A model generated the notes under the pieces. That model saw only the letters and a list, made by a program, of their open reading frames with translations. It was not told the origin of the DNA and made no database searches. Below, piece by piece: positions 13,001 to 46,513 of a stretch of 64,000 bases of DNA (positions are counted from its first letter, which is position 1; each line of letters opens with the position of its first letter). Made by a program: the position numbers and the translations under genes. Origin of the DNA: Ephydatia muelleri (lineage: Eukaryota > Porifera > Demospongiae > Spongillida > Spongillidae); NCBI GenBank assembly GCA_013339895.1, contig JABACO010000009.1:511853-575852 (forward strand), read 5' to 3'.

Positions 13001-13646
13001 TGCTGTAAATGCATGGTGAGATGTTTACACCCCAATATGATGGCATGTGTATTAATTTCTTTAAATCCACACAATCGTCAGGTGTGTGAACACTTCATGT
13101 CAACTCAGCAAGTGGGAACAAAGTCATTCACCCAGCTAAAGAAGGCCATGCTAATGAGCTATTAAAGTACATTGACACCATTTCACCACTACCACTAAAT
13201 GCTCTTGGCAACCCTAATAACTGTTTCGTAGCAGATGACAATTTGTTAGTTCTACAGGACATGAAGTGTTCTCTGTGCTTAACCAGCCCTTGGAACTGCC
13301 ATGCAAAGCACTTGTGTTTGCCAAATGCATCAAACAATGGATAGTGGTGTCAGCGGACGTATAGTGTCCCTGTTGTTATGACACAGCACCATTGCATCTA
13401 AACCCTGCACCCACCTTGGTACTGAACATCTTGGGTGATGTATTGATACACTGTGCAGTCTGTTCCAGGGACATCAAAGTTAGACGTTTTGATGATCACC
13501 AGTGCACACCGTCTCCTACTGAAGAGGAGGTAATAGCAGCTGCAGATGTCCTGACACGCATGTCATCAACAAGCCCTCAGAACCCTGTTTTGCAATGTCC
13601 AGCACGAGGAAGAGTATGTACGCACACACATACATACTCACACACG

Positions 13647-13647
<1 letters not shown>

Positions 13648-13711
<64 letters not shown>
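13648..13711. repeat. (CA)n microsatellite
   Basis: About 30 CA units, within the first intron of the RAG1-like gene, shortly after the donor GTATGT at 13613. Confidence 0.98.
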
Positions 13712-13713
<2 letters not shown>

Positions 13714-14083
13714 TCAAAGCATAATCACATGATCCCTTCCTTACAGCCAGACCATTCATGAGGGTTACAGCCACCCACAATATAATCAGATCAGTTAGCA
13801 AGAGGACACTCAAGTGAAGAGATAAGCCATGTACATGACATTGTCAGTGGAGGGGAGGCATCCACCTTACTCGAGAATGAAATAAAGTGGCTGGGTGACG
13901 AAGAAAAGCAGCATATGTTAGTGGAGTCAGGGATAGCTATGGACATCAAAGTGAGTGCAGACCAAGGCCTGGCAATCAAGGCTGGCCTAGCAATCTCTTG
14001 GCACAAGCTACGACACCTCCGAAGGTTATCATATACACATTCCACAGCATACTTTTTTGTTATCACTTACACATACATTTAGA

Positions 14084-14121
14084 CAAGCCCGTAGCCAGGG
14101 GGGGTTCGGGGGGTTCGAACA

Positions 14122-14158
<37 letters not shown>

Positions 14159-14519
14159 GGTCAAGGTCCGCTTATGTGGTGTGGGTCCCGGCTTGCGAAG
14201 CTTCTGGGGCTTTGCCCCAGACCCCAATGGGGGAGCTTACATCGCTCCCCCCCCCCCCCACTTTTTGTAATGGACCTGAAGCGAATTGCCCCCCCCCCTC
14301 CCCACTTTTCATAATGGACCTGAAGCGAATTGCCCCCCCCCCCCCCCCCCCCCCCCCCCACTTTTCGTATATTGGATCTGAAGTGGACTGCCCACCCCCC
14401 CCCCCCCCCCCCTTTTCGTATCGGGCAACCCATCTCGGCCACCGCCCACTAGTTAGGTCCACATTTGTTTTCCGAACCCCCCCCCCCCCCCCCCATTTCC
14501 TGACCTGGCTACGGGCCTG
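14084..14519. mobile_element. Non-autonomous TIR element, 5-bp target duplication TTAGA
   Basis: Ends CAAGCCCGTAGCCAGG and, inverted, CAGGCCCGTAGCCAGG. TTAGA flanks it at 14079-14083 and 14520-14524. Inside are long C-runs and roughly four copies of a 55-60-base unit containing ACTTTTCRTAATGGACCTGA. It sits exactly at the 3' end of an intron of the RAG1-like gene, and the duplicated TTAG supplies the present acceptor. Same end sequences as 34678-35430. Confidence 0.85.
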
Positions 14520-16322
14520 TTAGATGGCTTAAGGCTTCAGGAATCTCCATTGCTAGTGAAGAAAAGATGTAGCAAATCTCGAGAGAGATGATCAGGGGCA
14601 ACCCCAAAGGAGAGATTGCCCCTTTTTCATTTTCACTGAAATCTGGGGGAGAGGAAATACGAGGAGCTGCTCTGGTCTATGTTCCAAATCTGGTGGAAAA
14701 GGTGTTCCAGTTGCTGGATGAGAATGCCAAGTAATGAATAAACTACATGCAAGATGGTTTTATAAATGCATACACTGTATGTGTTTTTTATGTACATAGA
14801 GCTGGCAGGCTCACTTGGCATGATGTAATCCCCAGTGATGAAGTATGGATCAAGCTGGGAGGGGACAAGGGTGGAGGGACATTCGAGATGAGCTTTCCGA
14901 TTGTTAATGTTCCTCGCCCAATTGTTGTTCCCAAGATACCTGTGTCTTCTGCTGCTTTGAGGCCGATGACAATGACACTAACCTTCATAGCATTAGATCG
15001 TTTTCAAGACCAGGTGGAAGAACTGCAAAGGATAAAATGGTCAAATAATGTTTTTACAGATAGATGATTTTAATTTACATAGGCAATATAAAATCAAGTT
15101 GTTTCTTTGTGGTGACTACGACTTTTTCAGTACGATGTTGGCCTTTCAGGAGCTTGTGGTGCATTAATACTAGATGTCAATAACACCCATTATGACTAAC
15201 CTTTGTACATAGGGTGCTATCCTGCTTATGTTGCCATATCCACAAAGATCAGATGAAGATTCCTGTCGACATTCGAGGAGCATTTGAGGTGGGCACATTG
15301 GAGACCATCACTCAGGATAGCCTAAATTACATGGAAAATGGAGGGATTAGGAGTGATGCACAATTGTTCCACAATTGCATCTCAAAGCCGATTTTTAACA
15401 TTCCTCTATCCCAGGTTAGAATTGATTGTACGTCAGTCATCTCACTTGCCCCTTCCCCCTCACACCCTTCCCCTCCATACAGGTGTGCTTGCCAGGTCTC
15501 CATATAACTCCGGGTGTCTTCACAAAGATCTTCAAGCTCCTTGAGGACACATGCCACGAGCTGGATTTGAAACTTGCCTGTTCCTCTTCGCAAATTGCAG
15601 CTAGCTCTTCCACATTTGATGAGTACCACCAGGAGATGCTGAGGATGCCGTCTGCCAAGGAAGACCTCACAAGCCAAATACAAGGGCTCAAAGACCACAT
15701 ATTTCTATGGTGAGACAAATGAGGTGGTTAAAGGTCTCCTCGAGCAAGCAGAGATTAAGAGACAAGATAAAACAAGTGGTGAGTTGCACAACACTGCATT
15801 TGACTCTGACTATTTATTAACTATACTGATACAATTATTATCAAAGGAAATGCAAATTGAGTCCAAAAGACATCTCCAAAATGGATTTCCATTAAAAGAT
15901 GGACGCTTTTTCAAACAGCTTGATGTTGCTCTCCAGTCCTTTAATGTTGAAAGGCAAAGTTATTTTGGAGGTGCCTTCATTGGCAATCATGTGCATAAGG
16001 CATTGCAGGTACTTAAATATACATAAGTGTCAAGGTTCCTACTCTGTATCACTGTGCCAATGCACTGTGCACACAGCCTAAGAACATCGAAACCCTGTGC
16101 AATTCCTTGACTTAGGTGGTGGTGAATGATGAACCAAGTCTGACCGCTGACATTTTGAAAACGTCAGAAAAGTTTCAGAACATATTGGAGATGTTTGCAA
16201 CATGCCACAAGTTGTATGATGCATCATTTCTATCTGGCAACAGTAATTCAACAACTTAGTAAGTTGAAGTGCTCCGAGGGTCGGTAGGTCGATAGGTTAC
16301 GCAATGGGTTACGGCACTTTAG

Positions 16323-16325
<3 letters not shown>

Positions 16326-16355
<30 letters not shown>

Positions 16356-16356
16356 T
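16326..16356. repeat. Poly-C run followed by T-rich tract
   Basis: About 30 C, then TTGTTTTTTTC and T-rich sequence. Run length in such homopolymers is unreliable in assemblies. Confidence 0.9.
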
Positions 16357-16472
16357 TGTTTTTTTCTTTTCTTTTTTTTTTTTTGTTTGGTTTTACACGA
16401 GAGTGGTCATTCTCTGTTTAGACTAGGATAAAGAACAAACTTCATTCGAATATGCGAATGTGGGACAAGAAA

Positions 16473-16510
16473 GACTATTAGCTCCTCTATATATAGAGGA
16501 GCTAATAGTC
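16473..16510. repeat. Perfect 38-bp palindrome
   Basis: GACTATTAGCTCCTCTATA and its exact reverse complement abut at a central TA. No spacer. It stands alone in non-coding sequence. Confidence 0.95.
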
Positions 16511-16519
16511 ACGGCTGTT

Positions 16520-17300
16520 ACAATTGCATTGAAACGTGGACATTAGGCCCACACCCATCATGAATGTTAACAACATGACTAATTGACTCCCTAGCAACAC
16601 ATGCAATCCGGAATGCAGGATTTTTAAAGCACACCTTTCACAATATCTACAATTTGATGGCACAGCTATGTGCAGCGAAGCATTTGAAACACAATGATAC
16701 CAATTTCATTGCCTGTCTATTTATTCTAAAAAGAGCCATCCGGTTCAAAGATTAATGGCACAGCGTGGGTACCCACGAATCGCACGGGTTTGTGACAAAT
16801 CCCGCCTTATTTGTTCTTACTAAAATGTTGTCATAGGAGGTGAAGAGGTTTTTTCAGTTGCTTTTGTTGTCGTTAGGCTCCCACGCGCGCTCGTGAGTAA
16901 GTATTTTGTCCGCTGAATATGTCAAACTGCGCGGCCATTTGGATTTAATATTCATGTTTTAATCTTTTTCCTTGTCCTTGTCACTGGCTGCGGTACTGCA
17001 GTTGATCCATATGGGGTGGGACATTGAGGTAATGCTCCTTCATTATGCTTTTTAGCTTTGGTTTAAATTTTGCATGAATTGATTCAGCTCCCTGCTCTCC
17101 CATTAAGCCACAGCCTGCTTGGTGTGTTGACATCCATGCACTTCACCATGTGATCCTTCAGGAGATGCATTTTTACAGTTCTTTTCATACCCCATAATGT
17201 GCTGTAACCACCTGTAAGGAAGTTAAGGGAAAGTTATGTACGCACATACTCCTTTAATTTGCTGCTGCATGGATGTGGCTAACCTGTTAAGAATCCTTTA
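16520..17300. other. Non-coding spacer
   Basis: No convincing coding, RNA or mobile-element signal was recognised between the palindrome and the inverted RAG1-like fragment. Confidence 0.5.
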
Positions 17301-17301
17301 C

Positions 17302-17838
17302 CTATACCACGGGATTCCAAGCATGGATTTGATGGCAAGTCCTAGTTTGCTTCAGTGGAATGTTAACAGTGATCCCTGCATCATGGAGTAACTTTTCTTT
17401 CCTTTCCTCACTCAGTTCATCCTCAAACAAGATATCAGCATCCTCAGCACCAGCACTCAGCATGGATCGTGTCGTCTGAAGCTCATGAACACAGCACTTG
17501 TGGTGTGAACACTGATCGAGCTCAGAGAGTGGTGCTCGTGGTGTGGATATGCGAACCATCTTCAAAGGTTGTATATGACAGATCAGTGTTAAATTTAAAA
17601 TTACATTTACACTTACTGTCCCTCCTGTTGGAATCTGCATGCAGTTCTTATTAGCATTTAGCATCTGGTGCATGCAAGACTTCACTAACAAGTTGCATTT
17701 CCTGTCAGTAGTGCCGTAACAATGCGAGACGTAGCTGATTGCTTTCATGCTGCTCTTGCATGTGCCACATGCCACCATAACATAATGCAGGAGTTGCTGA
17801 ATCGAGCTAGAAGTGAAATTGACATCCTTGCACTCCAA
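17302..17838 (-). pseudogene. Second RAG1-like fragment, inverted relative to the first
   Basis: Minus strand reads a Cys-rich part (HCYGTTDRKCNLLVKSC, then NCMQIPTGG), then ELSEERKEKLLHDAGITVNI and, after a one-base shift, LAIKSMLGIPWYR with a donor GTAAAG. These correspond to LGDEEKQHMLVESGIAMDIK and LAIKAGLAISWHKLR in the copy at 13.8-14.0 kb. Only this central-N-terminal part is present. Inverted orientation and divergence indicate an independent copy. Confidence 0.5.
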
Positions 17839-18014
17839 GGGTGCAGTGGAGTGACAGCAGGGACAGCATGCTGCAGATAACTATATAGGTGGATCCATTC
17901 CACCAGTCAAGTGGCACATATTAGCCTGTCACTTGGGGAACACACCCAGATAGATAGAGCATTCCAACTCATTAAAGAGAGTGTCTGGGTGGATTTAGCT
18001 GCTGGCTGTATTGG

Positions 18015-18046
18015 GGGGGGGGGGGGGGGGGGGAGGGGGGGGCATC
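18015..18046. repeat. Poly-G run
   Basis: About 23 G, then A and seven more G. A candidate G-quadruplex on the plus strand. Confidence 0.9.
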
Positions 18047-18249
18047 TTTGTTATTGGTGGCAATGGCTCCACAATTTCAGCATGCAAGACTGTTTCCAGA
18101 ATATGGCCTGTATTTGGGCCATCTATCCTTATAGACAGGCATACAACCTTGGAGTGCATGTGGTAAAAAGATATACATGTACGACAATTGCTAGATCCAT
18201 AGATACTGTATCTATGCTAGATCTACTTGCACCAATCTGAATCAATCAT

Positions 18250-19850
18250 AAGGCTTCAGTAAGTGCGCTTCTCGCAATCTTCCTCCTTAACACCAATTGG
18301 CACTTGCTGCAGAACATTGGTGGGTGGATCTCAGGGCAGTCTTTGGATACGTCAAAATGGAAGCAATTCCTCAGTGAAGCTTGTGCACTTGTATGCACGC
18401 GTGTGGCGTTCTAGCAGATAATACCGTCTGCTTCCTCACCCTTTGTTTAGCTTGCACCCACAGACTAGGTCTTCCAATTTACAACTACTACACGCGGTAT
18501 TCATTACAAACAGTTTGTGGTTTGTTTCTTTGTACGGCCTATACAGGGCGCGTGGGAGCCTGTAGTATTCATAGCATGACTAACCATTCTTTGAACTTCA
18601 CTTCTTACCTTTTAACATGGAGTTTATAAGGCGGGATTTGGAGAAAAGTAGCAACCAAATCGTCGAATTTTAGACAGGTAAATAAGTATCGCGATGCGCA
18701 ACTGTTAAGCCGATGTGCTTTTCTTTGCGCATACGCAGTATGGGATTAGTAAGTGGTTGTTTTATAGCTAGCATCGATAGGATTTTGCATTACTGTAACG
18801 GGCTTTGCATAAACTGCCTCCTTTAGATGTTAGTTTTATAATGAACCTATTGTACGCCATATTTGTCAATACCGTAATTCGGTTTATTCAATCTAATTAC
18901 TAAACCTATTGTCACGGACGAAACAGCCGTGTATAAGGGCTATAGAATCAGACATCGCAAGGAGCATTGACTTCAGCGAGGAAGTTATGCATGACTTTAA
19001 GCGCAGAAAAATGCGATTATAGAGATGATGTTTTCTGTGTGCATTTCTGTTTGCACTCACCATACCGCACCATTTCAATTCACTGAACTTTGCACGCAAT
19101 CTTTGGGTTCAGATTTTGGAAACGCGTCTTCAAAAATTATTGGGCCCCGGGCCTCGCGCCTCCTTAATCCAGCCCTGCGTCAAGGAATATGGTAGGTTTC
19201 AATGTCTACCTGCGCATGCACGTGCACACCGGAATTCATGAATGGTTTTAACTACTTGATTAATCATTCACTATATTATGCGACGCGATTAACGGAGCAA
19301 TCGGGCCTATATAGGGTCACAGTCTAGGCTGAAATGGCGGATACTAAAGTGCCGCAAAATCATTAGCCCAATATATTGGTCATTTGGCTATTGGAATATA
19401 TAGAAACTGGTTAAAAGTGACCACAATCACCATCTGCCCAGCAACCCATCTGCCCAGCAATCCTTCTACCCAACTCCCTCAACTTTGTAACTTCACACCT
19501 TCCCTCTGTGGCGGCACAAAAAAGAAATGAGACCTGATTTGCAATACTCTCAAACAAATTCTACACTATTCTGTCTGTCATGGTGTGTTTTCCTTCTAAA
19601 CTTCCTCCTTCACTGAAAAGATATCTACCTGCAATATCTCTGCCCAATATTTTTAAGTACTGACAAATATTCCTGTATATATCATTTAGAAATTTATTTT
19701 GTTTAGAAAGAATTATATCAGTTATAATGTTTGCCATAAACATTTAGTGTACATGGTATATAAACTTTAAAATATTTCAAGGCACACCGAATATCTCATC
19801 AATCACACAGAAGCATGCCCACTAGCAGGATAAACAGGTGGAGGAATGTC
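18250..19850. other. Intergenic region between the receptor genes
   Basis: No gene was recognised. At about 19144-19182 a sequence reads, on the minus strand, CAGGGCTGGATTAAGGAGGC, typical of a DNA-transposon end. No partner was found, so it is probably a solo remnant. Confidence 0.5.
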
Positions 19851-19880
19851 AGCAGTAAACTGTTCAACCAATGGAGAATA

Positions 19881-41100
<21,220 letters not shown>

Positions 41101-41375
41101 TCTACGTCGATCACAAGTCGTTGGTACAGCGCTATACAAGCTTATGTATTCCTTGCTATTGCAACACTTCCTTCAGCCTGTTACCTGGAGCTGAAATCAT
41201 TGAATGAAGTTGTGCTCACATCACGAGGGTGGAGATTCCGCGAGGACCGGATACTACAATTAAATGCGTATAACGGTATATGAATATCGCATGACGCGTG
41301 CAGTCAGTTTCCGTAATGTGATATACATACGTCACAAAGAACTACTTGGAAAGTGGTTCAATTAATATCCTCCCG
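41101..41375 (-). promoter_or_regulatory. Conserved 5' flank of receptor gene 2
   Basis: Alignable blocks with 8648-8795; gene 2 has about 120 extra bases between them. No core promoter element assigned. Confidence 0.45.
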
Positions 41376-41839
41376 CTATACTGTACGGATTAGTACCCAC
41401 AGAGATCATACAAGATCGTTTCCGGACCTGTCTAGTTTACGTTGGGGCAGCGTTTAAGTTATAAGGCAAGGCCGTACGGCAGCCAAACTAATGAACCGCA
41501 ATTTTTTTCACAGATTTATTGATGTGCAATTGTACGTGTACAGTCTAATAGCTGATGTCGACCGTTTGAACGACGAAACAGCAATTTAAACGACGAAACG
41601 GCAATTAATTGATTGTGCGAATTGGATATCGAATAGGGCGGGGGTGGGACAGCGACCTTTAGGCATGCAGTACGTATGTAGAGCAGTATATAGGGATTTA
41701 ATTAAACGCATACATTTAATAACAAAATCCACAGCGCAATTCTCCCTGCATGCATTGAAATCAGATTGTTGTTTTTTGCATGCATGCAAGTAGTATACTG
41801 CGGCGGACTAATAATAAACAGGTCCCGAGTGCCGGGATC

Positions 41840-42936
41840 GAGACACATGATGGCTTATGTGGAGGACACCTGGGAGAAGAGAAAACCTTCCAGAAGCTGA
41901 AACTCTCGCACTATTGGCCTGGCCATTGGAATTTGGTCAGAGATTGGTGCAGAACGTGTGCTGCATGTGCCAGCCGCAAGACCCCAGCGCCTAAGAACAA
42001 GGCTTCCCTTCAGAGTATTGTTGTTGGCTCGCCCATGCAAATGGTGGCTGTAGACATCCTGGGCTTCTTCCCCAGACCCCTTCAGGAAACAAGTACGTAC
42101 TTGTGGTAGGTGATTATTTCACCAAAAGGATAGAAGCCTGTGCAATCCCGAATCAAGAGGCCATTACCATTGCACAGAAACTTCTCGATTAAATGTTCTG
42201 CCGCTTTTCCCTGCCAGAAAAGTTGCACTCTGACCAGTGCAGACAGTTTGAGTCAGAAATTGTCAAGCAATTGTGTCGCCTCCTTAAGATTGAAAAGTAG
42301 AACTACGCCTTACCACCCACAGTGTGATGGATTTGTGGAATGCTTCAACAGGACACTGTTGAATCTGCTTTCTACTTCCTCAGGACAGCATCAATCAGTG
42401 TGGGACACGAATCTACATCAAGTGTGCTTGGCCTACAACACAAGTGTACAGAGCACAACAGGCTACTCACCCTTCTTCCTCATGTTTGGGAGGGAAGCTA
42501 TCGACATTGGCCACGAACAGCCTATTTCGGAGGTGCCAGCACACCAGCAATATGGGCAGTATGTGCAGAACCAAAGTGAAGCATTTTTGAGGGTATATGA
42601 GGTGGTGGATGGTAGAATGTATCTATGAAGCAGTGTCACCAACGGGAGTTGTATAACAGGAAGATTCATGGTGACCCATTCTCTGTGGGTTACCTTGTTT
42701 GGTTGTTCAACCCAGCTACAGGCAAGGGGCTGTCCAGGAAGCTCTTGAGACCCTGGACTGGTCCTTACCGTGTTCAATGCAAACTCTCGGATGTCACCTA
42801 CCAAATCCAACATACGGGAAACAACAAATCTACAGTAGTGCACTTTGACAGACTGAAAACATGCCCAAATGACATCTGGTTGCCAGCTCGGAGACAAAGA
42901 AATGTAGACCAGAATCTCCTCCAGCCCCGCCCCTGA
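41840..42936 (+). pseudogene. gypsy integrase, frameshifted
   Basis: HHCC region: CGGHLGEEKTFQKLKL with CRTCAACASRK. Core: MVAVDILG (D), then, after a shift near 42095, LVVGDYFTKR, LHSDQCRQFES (D) and TTPYHPQCDGFVECFNR (E). C-terminal WTGPYRV and VVHFDRLKTCP. Stops at about 42190 and 42298 and the shift near 42095 disable it. RT is absent upstream. It is followed by a 3' LTR. Confidence 0.8.
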
Positions 42937-43104
42937 CATCAGCAGGTTTCACCATGCAGCACCAGGTCCTGCGGTCACCATGGAGCGTGAGGAAGAACCT
43001 GAACATGGGGCTGCCCCCGCTCGTGGGTATCCAGACAGGATAAGAAGACCACCTGATCAATTGTGATCTTAATTCGAGACGAATTCTCAGAGGAAGGGAG
43101 CATA

Positions 43105-43316
43105 TGTAACAAGTGATGGCTATTCATGGATGACCATTGTACATGCTGAATGCTAAGGAGTAGTGCTAATCAATCATGGGACTATAGTTCTCTAGGTTAT
43201 GGATATATAAGCTGTATAAAGTGTGTGCGATATCATTATTCTGGGTAATAGAATCCAGCGAGCAATTCTATTTCATTCATTTAGAGTTGGGTTGCAATGC
43301 ACACTACTATCTCACA
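43105..43316 (+). repeat. Probable 3' LTR of the gypsy fragment
   Basis: Purine tract AGAGGAAGGGAGCA precedes TGTAACAAGTG; the end is TCTCACA. Contains ATATATAAGC and TGTATAAAG (TATA-like). Single copy in the window, so limits are tentative. Confidence 0.55.
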
Positions 43317-43319
43317 TAG

Positions 43320-46300
43320 CAGACATAGGGACTTAAATAATTTATCTGATAACAAACCAACAAAACATGGCCTTGCATAGACGCATACAAAATGTTTCCA
43401 CTGTTGGGCTGTTAAGATGTCCTGTCATTTCTGGATATGGTGGCACGGGCACAGTTTCACGCGGGCCCCACATTTAGGGTAGGTACTGGTATTTATATAT
43501 TTTCAAACGCTGTATTTTGCACCAAGTTTGATATAGCCTTAATGAGCAAATTAAATGAATTAAAATGATATGGGAAATGTGGTATTTGCATACTGAAGTA
43601 GTGACCATTTTATAGCGATTGAAATAGAGGGAACGGTAATTTTTGCGGTATCGCATAAAACTTCGTGACGGTTTTTGTTCTCTTCGCTATAGCAACTACA
43701 ATCTATAATATATATATAATCACACTAAAAATTTTGATACAAGTCTTGCATACACATAAGATACGTAGAATAATGTTAAACATCGATTTCACTGATGTAC
43801 AAATCATCAGTGATATAGTCAACTAAGAATTCATATGGAGTCATTATAATATCATCTCCATCTTCTTGAGTGCTTCCATGTTTTCAATAGGTAGCCATTA
43901 CCTTATACACTTTACAACACTTTACAATTTTTAGATAACTTTACCGCTACAATTTTACCTTGGTATAACACCTTTGCTTCATTAACAAACTATATGTGTT
44001 TGAAGTAGAGTCCACTTATCACTTCTGGATTGGCAAGAATTGCATTTATAATATTTATGTGAGATTCATCCATCTCTGGAAACTGTACAAACACTACTAT
44101 GTAACTGAGAATTGCTGTTAGTTACTCTGCCTAAGTAACTGTTCATAGGCAAAGTAACTAACTGTACGAGGATTAGGAAGGCAGTATACAGTTGTATTTC
44201 CAAGATGTTAAAGAATGGCCTCTACAACATTACATACACATGTTACAGACACTTGATACTCATTTATAACATTACATACACTTGTTACAGACACCTGATA
44301 CTGAAGACGTGACTATAGGCTTTACAACATGCTGTACTGTATGTCTTATTGTCTTCTCTAGTACTGATGCATTGTGCTAACTTGTAGCTGAGCCCTTTAT
44401 ACTTCATTTTCCATCTCAAGATTGCAGACCTTCTAAATACAAAGGCATGACTTCTCTTCAGAGCATGCTCTCTATTTTTGTGATACCTCCTATGTGCAGA
44501 CCTAATTTTAACCTCTGAATGTTTTAATGAAGCTATTTCGTGCAAATGACAACTGTTTTAATAAGCTATGCCATGCAAACCATGTGCTTTTTTAGTAAGT
44601 TTTCATTTGCTAACGTTTCAAAGTGGCATCTTGTTGATTCATCTCCTTTTTTAGATTGTTTTTAAATTCTTGAAATGTGCAAGCAAAGTTCTTTTAATAG
44701 TAACTTTTCTGCTCAAAGCCAGTTTAAGTTTATGATTGTCGTGTTGCTTACTTATAACAGCTTGAAACTTGCAACTGAGCATCCACATAGAATGAATAAT
44801 TCTCTTTCTCTCTCTAACTAATTAATTTAGTAAATTGCAAAGGGGTTTGAGAAGTAGTACTACTTGGTAATTCTTCACAAGGGCACACATATGGTACAGC
44901 AGGGGTTTGAATAGCAAGTGGAAACTCCTCCTCTAAAAGATGAATAATATCCTCCCGAACTCTTTCAAGATGCTTGTATGAAATGCATTAATATTCCCGC
45001 ATACTCCTGCACGAATAAAAGCCACCATTTTGGCAGTTTTAACAATGCATTTTGTGCACTGCCAAGCTTTTTCTTATTACTGAAACCAGTAGTGCACTGT
45101 CTGCACTGACCGCACTACTGCAACCTTCAATCAACCTCTTCAACTCGTCTGCAGTCGTCATCCTAAATTTGGAAAGTCAACATATTCATGCAATATTGCA
45201 GCAAAAAGAGCATGCCAACATCTTAAAAAAAAAACAAAAAAAAAAACAAAACAAGCAATGGTTAGGGTGGTAAGGACACAGGAAAGTTGCAAAAGCACAT
45301 TAGTTCCATTTTCGAGGCAACGTCCAATGATCCTATTACAAATATCTGGGGAAGAGTCATGAAAATCTGAGATATGCCTTGGGTATCGGCCAAGAATTAT
45401 TTTATTTTAGTATTATGTAGATTTAGGTAGTCCTTTTTTGGAGTTAAGCTTGTAAAACTACGTACACAAAGATAAGAAAAGTTACTATAAAGATGCAAAA
45501 CCATGTTATACGGGCAGTGCTTAACCACCTAATAAAGTTTGACGTGAGTTGACTTGATAAAACTGAAGTACGTGCCATATTTAAACACACAGGCTGTTGA
45601 ATAACACCTTGGCATCGACCAAAGTTCGTGAAATTTGAAATTCATATGGATTAAGACCTTGGGAGTACGTACATCTAGTCGATTTCTCGGTAGTTTTAAA
45701 CACAAAAATATCCTACCTAAAGTAAAAGGTACATATTTTATTCCACAAGCCAGAAATATTGAACAAAACGTAACCAGAGGTGTATCACAGCGACACTGTA
45801 AGGACATACCGATAAATCCAGAAACAGTCCATGCACAACTGCGATCAAACGAATGCAAACCAGCCTTCACTCGAATATGATGCTATTGGGAGCTACTTAT
45901 GTGTTTGCAACACTGGCTACACACTATAGCTGCGTACATGTACATAAACAATTAGCAACTCGCGTCACAATATTATTCTAGGTCACAAGACAATGGCAGG
46001 AACTCTGTTTCCGCAATCAGCCGTTCTGGAATAATTAGGTCATAACAGATGCCTGTGTCCACCTTCTTTCGGTTCTCAGAAAGGCAGTGTGATTAATGAA
46101 TCCCAACAACTACAGTAAGATAACGATTACTTCCCAGTTCCCCCAGGCTACCAGTTGAAAGACAAACGAATACGTTCTATAGCGGTCTTCTGCTGTAGCG
46201 CAGGGCGAGATATGCAGTATTCAAGCAGCATTCTGTATAGCGGAGTCAACATTTGTTTATGTTGTATATAATCTATTTATGCTTTTAGGTACGATTGCGT

Positions 46301-46420
46301 GGTAATATTAGTCCGGAAACCTCGTGATCTGTTGTAGTTGTGCATTAAAACATGCAGCGATCTTCGGATGTGAAACGAAGTGCAGGTGGTACAATAAAGG
46401 AGGTATGTAGCTTTTGTAAG
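43320..46420. other. Gene-poor AT-rich spacer
   Basis: No coding signal recognised. It holds an imperfect hairpin at about 44117-44161 (GTTAGTTACTCTGCCTAAG) and a two-copy repeat at 44225-44300 (ACATTACATACAC-TGTTACAGACAC). Confidence 0.5.
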
Positions 46421-46513
46421 TATTACAGGCCAGTAGGCTGGTCGAGAGAAGAGAGAGGGGGAGGGGGGGAGGTCGGGAAACTACCAGGGAAGATTACTAT
46501 AGGGGGTGGGTGC

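Larger units (their letters stand above)
13129..16258 (+). pseudogene. RAG1-like transposase gene, multi-exon, decayed
   Basis: Visible pieces in order. A RING-like finger (CSLCL at 13264 to CPCCY at 13365) is followed by LNILGDVLIHCAVC with a C...H.C finger at about 13455-13500, the same order as the RING-ZFA of RAG1. Exon 13794-14027 has ADQGLAIKAGLAISWHKLR and exon 14524-14730 has RWLKASGISIASEEKM. Exon from 14800 has DEVWIKLGGDKGGGTF (candidate first Asp). About 15111 has GDYDFFSTM (candidate second Asp). Next come a C-x2-C (CLCCHIHKDQMK), VCLPGLHITPG (15483 on), GGAFIGNHVHKALQ, and a last exon 16116-16258. Breaks: a frameshift between 13265 and 13338, TAG at 13362 and after EEKM near 14576, and a shift near 15135. 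The region expected to hold the third acidic residue is absent. RAG1 kinship is my inference from motif order; an uncharacterised related DDE family is the alternative. Confidence 0.55.

Noticed and set aside
14161-14523. Proline-rich and glycine-rich frames
   Set aside because: Caused by C-runs of the TIR element at 14084-14519.
18893-19099. 68-residue minus frame
   Set aside because: No homology signal recognised; length expected by chance.
45529-45870. 113-residue minus frame
   Set aside because: No motif, repeats or splice context; composition like non-coding AT-rich DNA.
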